From assembly GCA_963855995.1 (NCBI GenBank), contig OY979716.1, positions 43,870,480-43,934,479 of the forward strand: 64,000 nt of DNA, written 5' to 3'. The translations under genes and the position numbers were made by a program. The notes under the pieces are model-generated. The model ran no database searches. It was not told the DNA's origin and saw only the letters and a program-made list of their open reading frames with translations. Shown here one piece after another: positions 60,549 to 64,000 of the stretch. Positions within the stretch are counted from its first letter, which is position 1. Each line of letters starts with the position of its first letter. Source of the DNA: Muricea muricata. Its lineage: Eukaryota > Cnidaria > Anthozoa > Malacalcyonacea > Plexauridae.

Positions 60549-61640
60549 AGGAGCACCTTGACACAAAAGTTGAGCAAGGCATTGACGGCCTCCCATTTAC
60601 TGAAAAGAAATATGACAAAGCAAAAGAAATCCTCAAAGAAAAATACACCAAAGTAAACGATATCGTAAATTCTTACATATAGAAGAAATTATTTCATTAC
60701 TGACAGTCAAAGGAACTCAACTGGGTAAAATTCATTCATTTTATGAGAAACTTTGACATAATGTACAATCGCTCGAAACACCAAATAACTTAAGCGACAC
60801 AAACAGATATGTCAGAATGACACTAAATAAACTTCCAAACATCCAAGTAAATTTGGTACGCACCGACACCAAATGAAAAGAGTGGACATTTTTCTAACTT
60901 TGCAAAGCTTTACGAAAGTGGACCGAAAGAAACCCAGTGGAAATCAGGCAAGGTGAGAAACGAGAAGAAAAATTAAGCACAAAACAGAAAAAAGATGAAA
61001 CAAGACCTCGCCCATGAAGCAAGCATCTCATCAAGGAGGTGTTTGGGAGAGTTATATTCGTACTGTGCGAAAAGTATTGAACGTGTTGATGAGAGAACAA
61101 GTACTCGATGACGAACGTCTAGCTTCCCTTATGTGTGAAGTCGAAGCGATCATAAACAACCAGCCGATCACGAAAGTTTCGGATGATCCCAAAGATCTCG
61201 AAGCCCTCATTCTTAACCACCTACTGTTGCTCCGGAAAGGCCCCCAAGTTCCACCTGGTGTATTTACCACCAATGACAGTTACTTGCGACGAAAGTGGAG
61301 ACAGGTCCAGTAGCTCGCAGATCTCTTTTGGAAACGGTGGGTGAAAGAATATCTACCTCGCTTGCAAGAACGACAGCGATGGATCGAAGCCCGAAGGAAC
61401 TTCTCTGTTGGAGACATTGTCCCGCTTGTTGACGAAAGTTCACTGTGAAACGCCTGGCCCCTAAGAAAAATTGTCGAAGTTCGCCGCAACACCAAAGACC
61501 AACTCGTGCGAAGTGTGTCGGTGAAGACAAGGGCTACAACCCTGGACCGACCAGTATCAAAGATCGTACTACTATAGACCGTGGAGCACATAGAAGGAAA
61601 GGAAAATGCCGCCCAACGGTTTGACAGTTCATGAACTTTA
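60549..61640 (+). mobile_element. BEL/Pao retrotransposon remnant: gag piece joined to integrase end
   Basis: 60549-60900 reads gag-like sequence (GIDGLPFTEKKYDKAKEILK) with several stops. 61014-61640 reads the integrase C-terminal region: GGVWESYIRTVRKVLNVLMR, EAIINNQPITKVSDD, LRRKWRQVQ then [20 protein letters not shown] and [14 protein letters not shown]. Protease, RT, RNase H and the integrase core between them are deleted. Pattern is characteristic of BEL/Pao elements. Confidence 0.75.
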
Positions 61641-61744
61641 TTTCTTAATATAGACATAGTCATTTAGCCAAACGATTTCCGATCCATTTATGTATGTTTA
61701 ATTGAAATGCTCAAATAGGTAGTTTTCGCATTTAGAGGCCGGTA

Positions 61745-62410
61745 TGTTGGATCGGAAACCAGAATTAATTGGAACATTGAATTTTTACTTTTGCATGCCA
61801 TATAATTTGTCATCTTAATTTTTCAGGACAGTCGGTTAATTAGCTTAGTGCATGATTATGTGACTAGTGTACCTTGTGAACACGCAAGTGCATGCCTTAG
61901 GTTAGTGTAGTTACAGCATTCGTAGAGAGAGGATGGCGATATCTGTAGAGGAATATTTACAGTAAAAGACACTTAAAGAGCTACTGGGAAAACATCAGTA
62001 AGTTACGATGTATTTCTTGCATTGTTGTAATTCTATAATTAAGGTTCAGGTTAATTTAGGACTTAGTATTAATTTTAGGTTATATATCTACTTTGTTTTA
62101 ATTGAACCACGTTCACATGTCACATTTGTGTTGTACGTTCACGCTATAATTGGAGTTATACTATTGTTTATTGGTTGTTTTAATATATATAAAAAAATAC
62201 GTCTCGAGCCTGTGATCGTGAGTTTTCGTTGCCATTGACATTGGTAATTTGGTTCGCATTCGTGACAGTTTTCTGTTTGTTACGTGCGTTCGAAACGTTT
62301 CCAAACCCCATTTGAACTCAGCAATTTAACTATACTCGTAAGCCTGTGAACTAAATTTGGTCCTCTCTATCATCGGTGGTTGTGAGGCTTACAGGAAAGT
62401 TTGCCTATAT
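61745..62410 (+). repeat. Possible BEL/Pao 3' LTR
   Basis: A purine-rich tract (TTTAGAGGCCGG) is followed by TGTTGGATCGGAAACC, a plausible TG start of a BEL/Pao LTR about 100 bp after the pol end. The right end is not determined because no second LTR is in view. Confidence 0.35.
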
Positions 62411-64000
62411 TTTGGAACTGAGACATCAGAGAATTGTATTGGAATTCCATTTATAATGTGGCACCGTTTTCACTATTTTTTGAAGCCAATTTTTCAACTC
62501 ATATGGTCATAACTCTTACATTTTTTAACCAATCACCATAAAATTTTCACAGTAGATTGGTAAACCCAAACCTACATAATGGTAAAACAGTTGAACAATT
62601 ACCGTTGCTATGCTTGTTTTCCGATAACATTTTAACTATTATGGTAACTTGAGGCTACCATGGTAACTTATGACATCATTTTGTATAATATTTTTCAAGA
62701 TTTACTGCATAAATCTCACTAGCATAGAATCTCCTGATAATTGATTTGAAAGAACTTTATTTATTCTCAAATACTCTGTACGATAAGCAGCAATCATAAA
62801 CTTTACAATTACTGTTTCCATGACAACACGACAGGTAACTGCATCATTAATTAATAACATCACTTACTGGATGGCATAGTGATTTTGAATATAAAATACT
62901 GCAAGAACTAATGCAAGAATTGAAACACACACACAACCACGACAAAGATATCTGAACTATGTGTACAACTGGACTGTTAGCTCCAAACAATCGAGGTTCT
63001 TGCATTATTGTTCCACCAATTAAATTATGTACATCAACACTGTTACATCTGTTCATCCACTCAATGCATGGTTTCATGTTGTATAAGAACAGTTCTCATG
63101 CACCATGTTTTCCCTAAATTTGTAATAAATAAAACACATAAAGCTCTTTAGTTCCTTAGATGCAATTCAATTCAATAACTAATTTATTGTCTACAGTCAC
63201 AATGATCAACATAACAGTAATAAAATTGCAAATTGGATTTTTTCCCCGTCTTGGTTGACAGGTTCCACCTTCATCACTATTAACCACACCACATTGGTTT
63301 AGTGACTACTTGTTTCAAATATTTTATCAACGAATTAAAACAGACTCTGTTCTCACCTTTGCACCAGCCAGTCTTTATCCCATCAATAATAATGAAGCAG
63401 AAATCGTTTTCACTGAAGTCTCATTATTAATTGTATAATACTACGAGGCTTGCAATGGCGCCAAAAAATGTTCCACTGCCTAAGTTTAAATAAGAATCCG
63501 GGATGAGCTCCGCTTCTTCACACTACAAGTAATATATCAAATGAAAGCTAAAATTACAAAGATTTCAACTGTACCTGATTCTTCTGACATTATAGACCAA
63601 AACTAGTTCAAAACCGTCATTGAAAGTTAATTTTCACCCAAAATATTCCTTGGGTGTTGAAAACTCAAAAGAATAGGACATCGTTCGATAGCTGAGATCA
63701 TGAGCTTTCTTCTGATACCACAATTGTCCTATTTCACCCTGGAGCTCACTCCGGATTTACGGTTAAAGACGACGGAACCCGGTGCCACATTACAATATGG
63801 CATCACAAGTCGCAAAATTTCAACAACTTCGGCGACCTGTTACGTGCACGTTACTAAACATTAGATGTTCACAATTGGATCCATTTTTAGATATTTTCTT
63901 TATTTACAAATATCTAAAATTTTATCGCTCAATACATTCTATTTGTTGAGTTATAACTCATTAAACATGCGTTATTTTACTTGTCAAATTTGTAAATTCC
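62411..64000. other. No gene recognised
   Basis: AT-rich sequence without a supported coding region, RNA gene or clear repeat boundary. Short frames (for example 63077-62847, reverse) lack recognisable features. Confidence 0.4.

Overview
The window looks like the genome of an AT-rich aquatic invertebrate, most probably a cnidarian. The reasons are spliced eukaryotic genes with GT-AG introns and a repeat mix of Penelope-like elements, CR1/Jockey and L1/Tx1-type LINEs, BEL/Pao, a Polinton (Maverick), an IS3EU-like element and a transposon-borne HECT ligase. This mix is familiar from cnidarian genomes, but the species call is inference. Nothing here is bacterial, and there are no rRNA genes, CRISPR arrays or complete tRNA genes.

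Left part (1-17 kb). A four-exon BEN-domain gene (522-2398, +) is the best conventional gene. It is followed by an unrecognised acidic ORF next to a 55-bp perfect palindrome, a quiet stretch with one candidate first exon at 6634, and a minus-strand LINE (about 12.37 kb down to 7.86 kb). A TTAA-flanked DNA transposon (9228-11956) with a decayed Mutator-like transposase has split that LINE. A CRE-preceded candidate first exon lies at 15600-15665.

Centre (17225-58859): a nest of mobile elements. Level 1 is a DNA transposon with short TIRs beginning GGGACTGG. It encodes a long, broken minus-strand protein with a D, D(43)E signature whose family I cannot name, and a plus-strand partner gene. Level 2 is a 35-kb Polinton (22410-57457; TIRs of about 130 bp; imperfect 6-bp target duplication) inserted in that partner gene. 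It carries pPolB, packaging ATPase, adenain-like protease, capsid proteins, a basic virion-like protein and a chromodomain integrase, all or nearly all broken. Level 3 has two insertions in the Polinton: a head-to-head pair of Penelope-like elements (23.5-32.1 kb) and a 12.6-kb IS3EU-like transposon (40073-52666; near-identical TIRs; perfect CACTTC duplication) carrying an integrase-type transposase and a six-exon HECT E3 ligase with a UBZ-type finger. Level 4 has a 3.8-kb TTAA element inside one PLE, which in turn holds a small MITE with a 9-bp duplication (level 5). The other level-4 insertion is the standout feature: a young 4.3-kb element (40277-44551) inside the left TIR of the IS3EU-like transposon.

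That 4.3-kb element carries two intact convergent genes. One is a Tc1-type DD34E transposase. The other is a 482-residue CRESS-virus-like Rep with an HUH nickase domain and a superfamily-3 helicase. Between the gene ends is a 32-bp perfect inverted repeat built of 10-bp iterons, which looks like a Rep origin. Both ends carry the same 254-bp unit in direct orientation (one mismatch), each unit having an internal palindrome, and the whole is flanked by TA. My reading is a transposon that may combine cut-and-paste movement with Rep-driven replication.

Right part (58.9-64 kb). Decayed fragments of an L1/Tx1-type LINE and a BEL/Pao retrotransposon with a possible LTR, then about 1.6 kb with no recognised gene.
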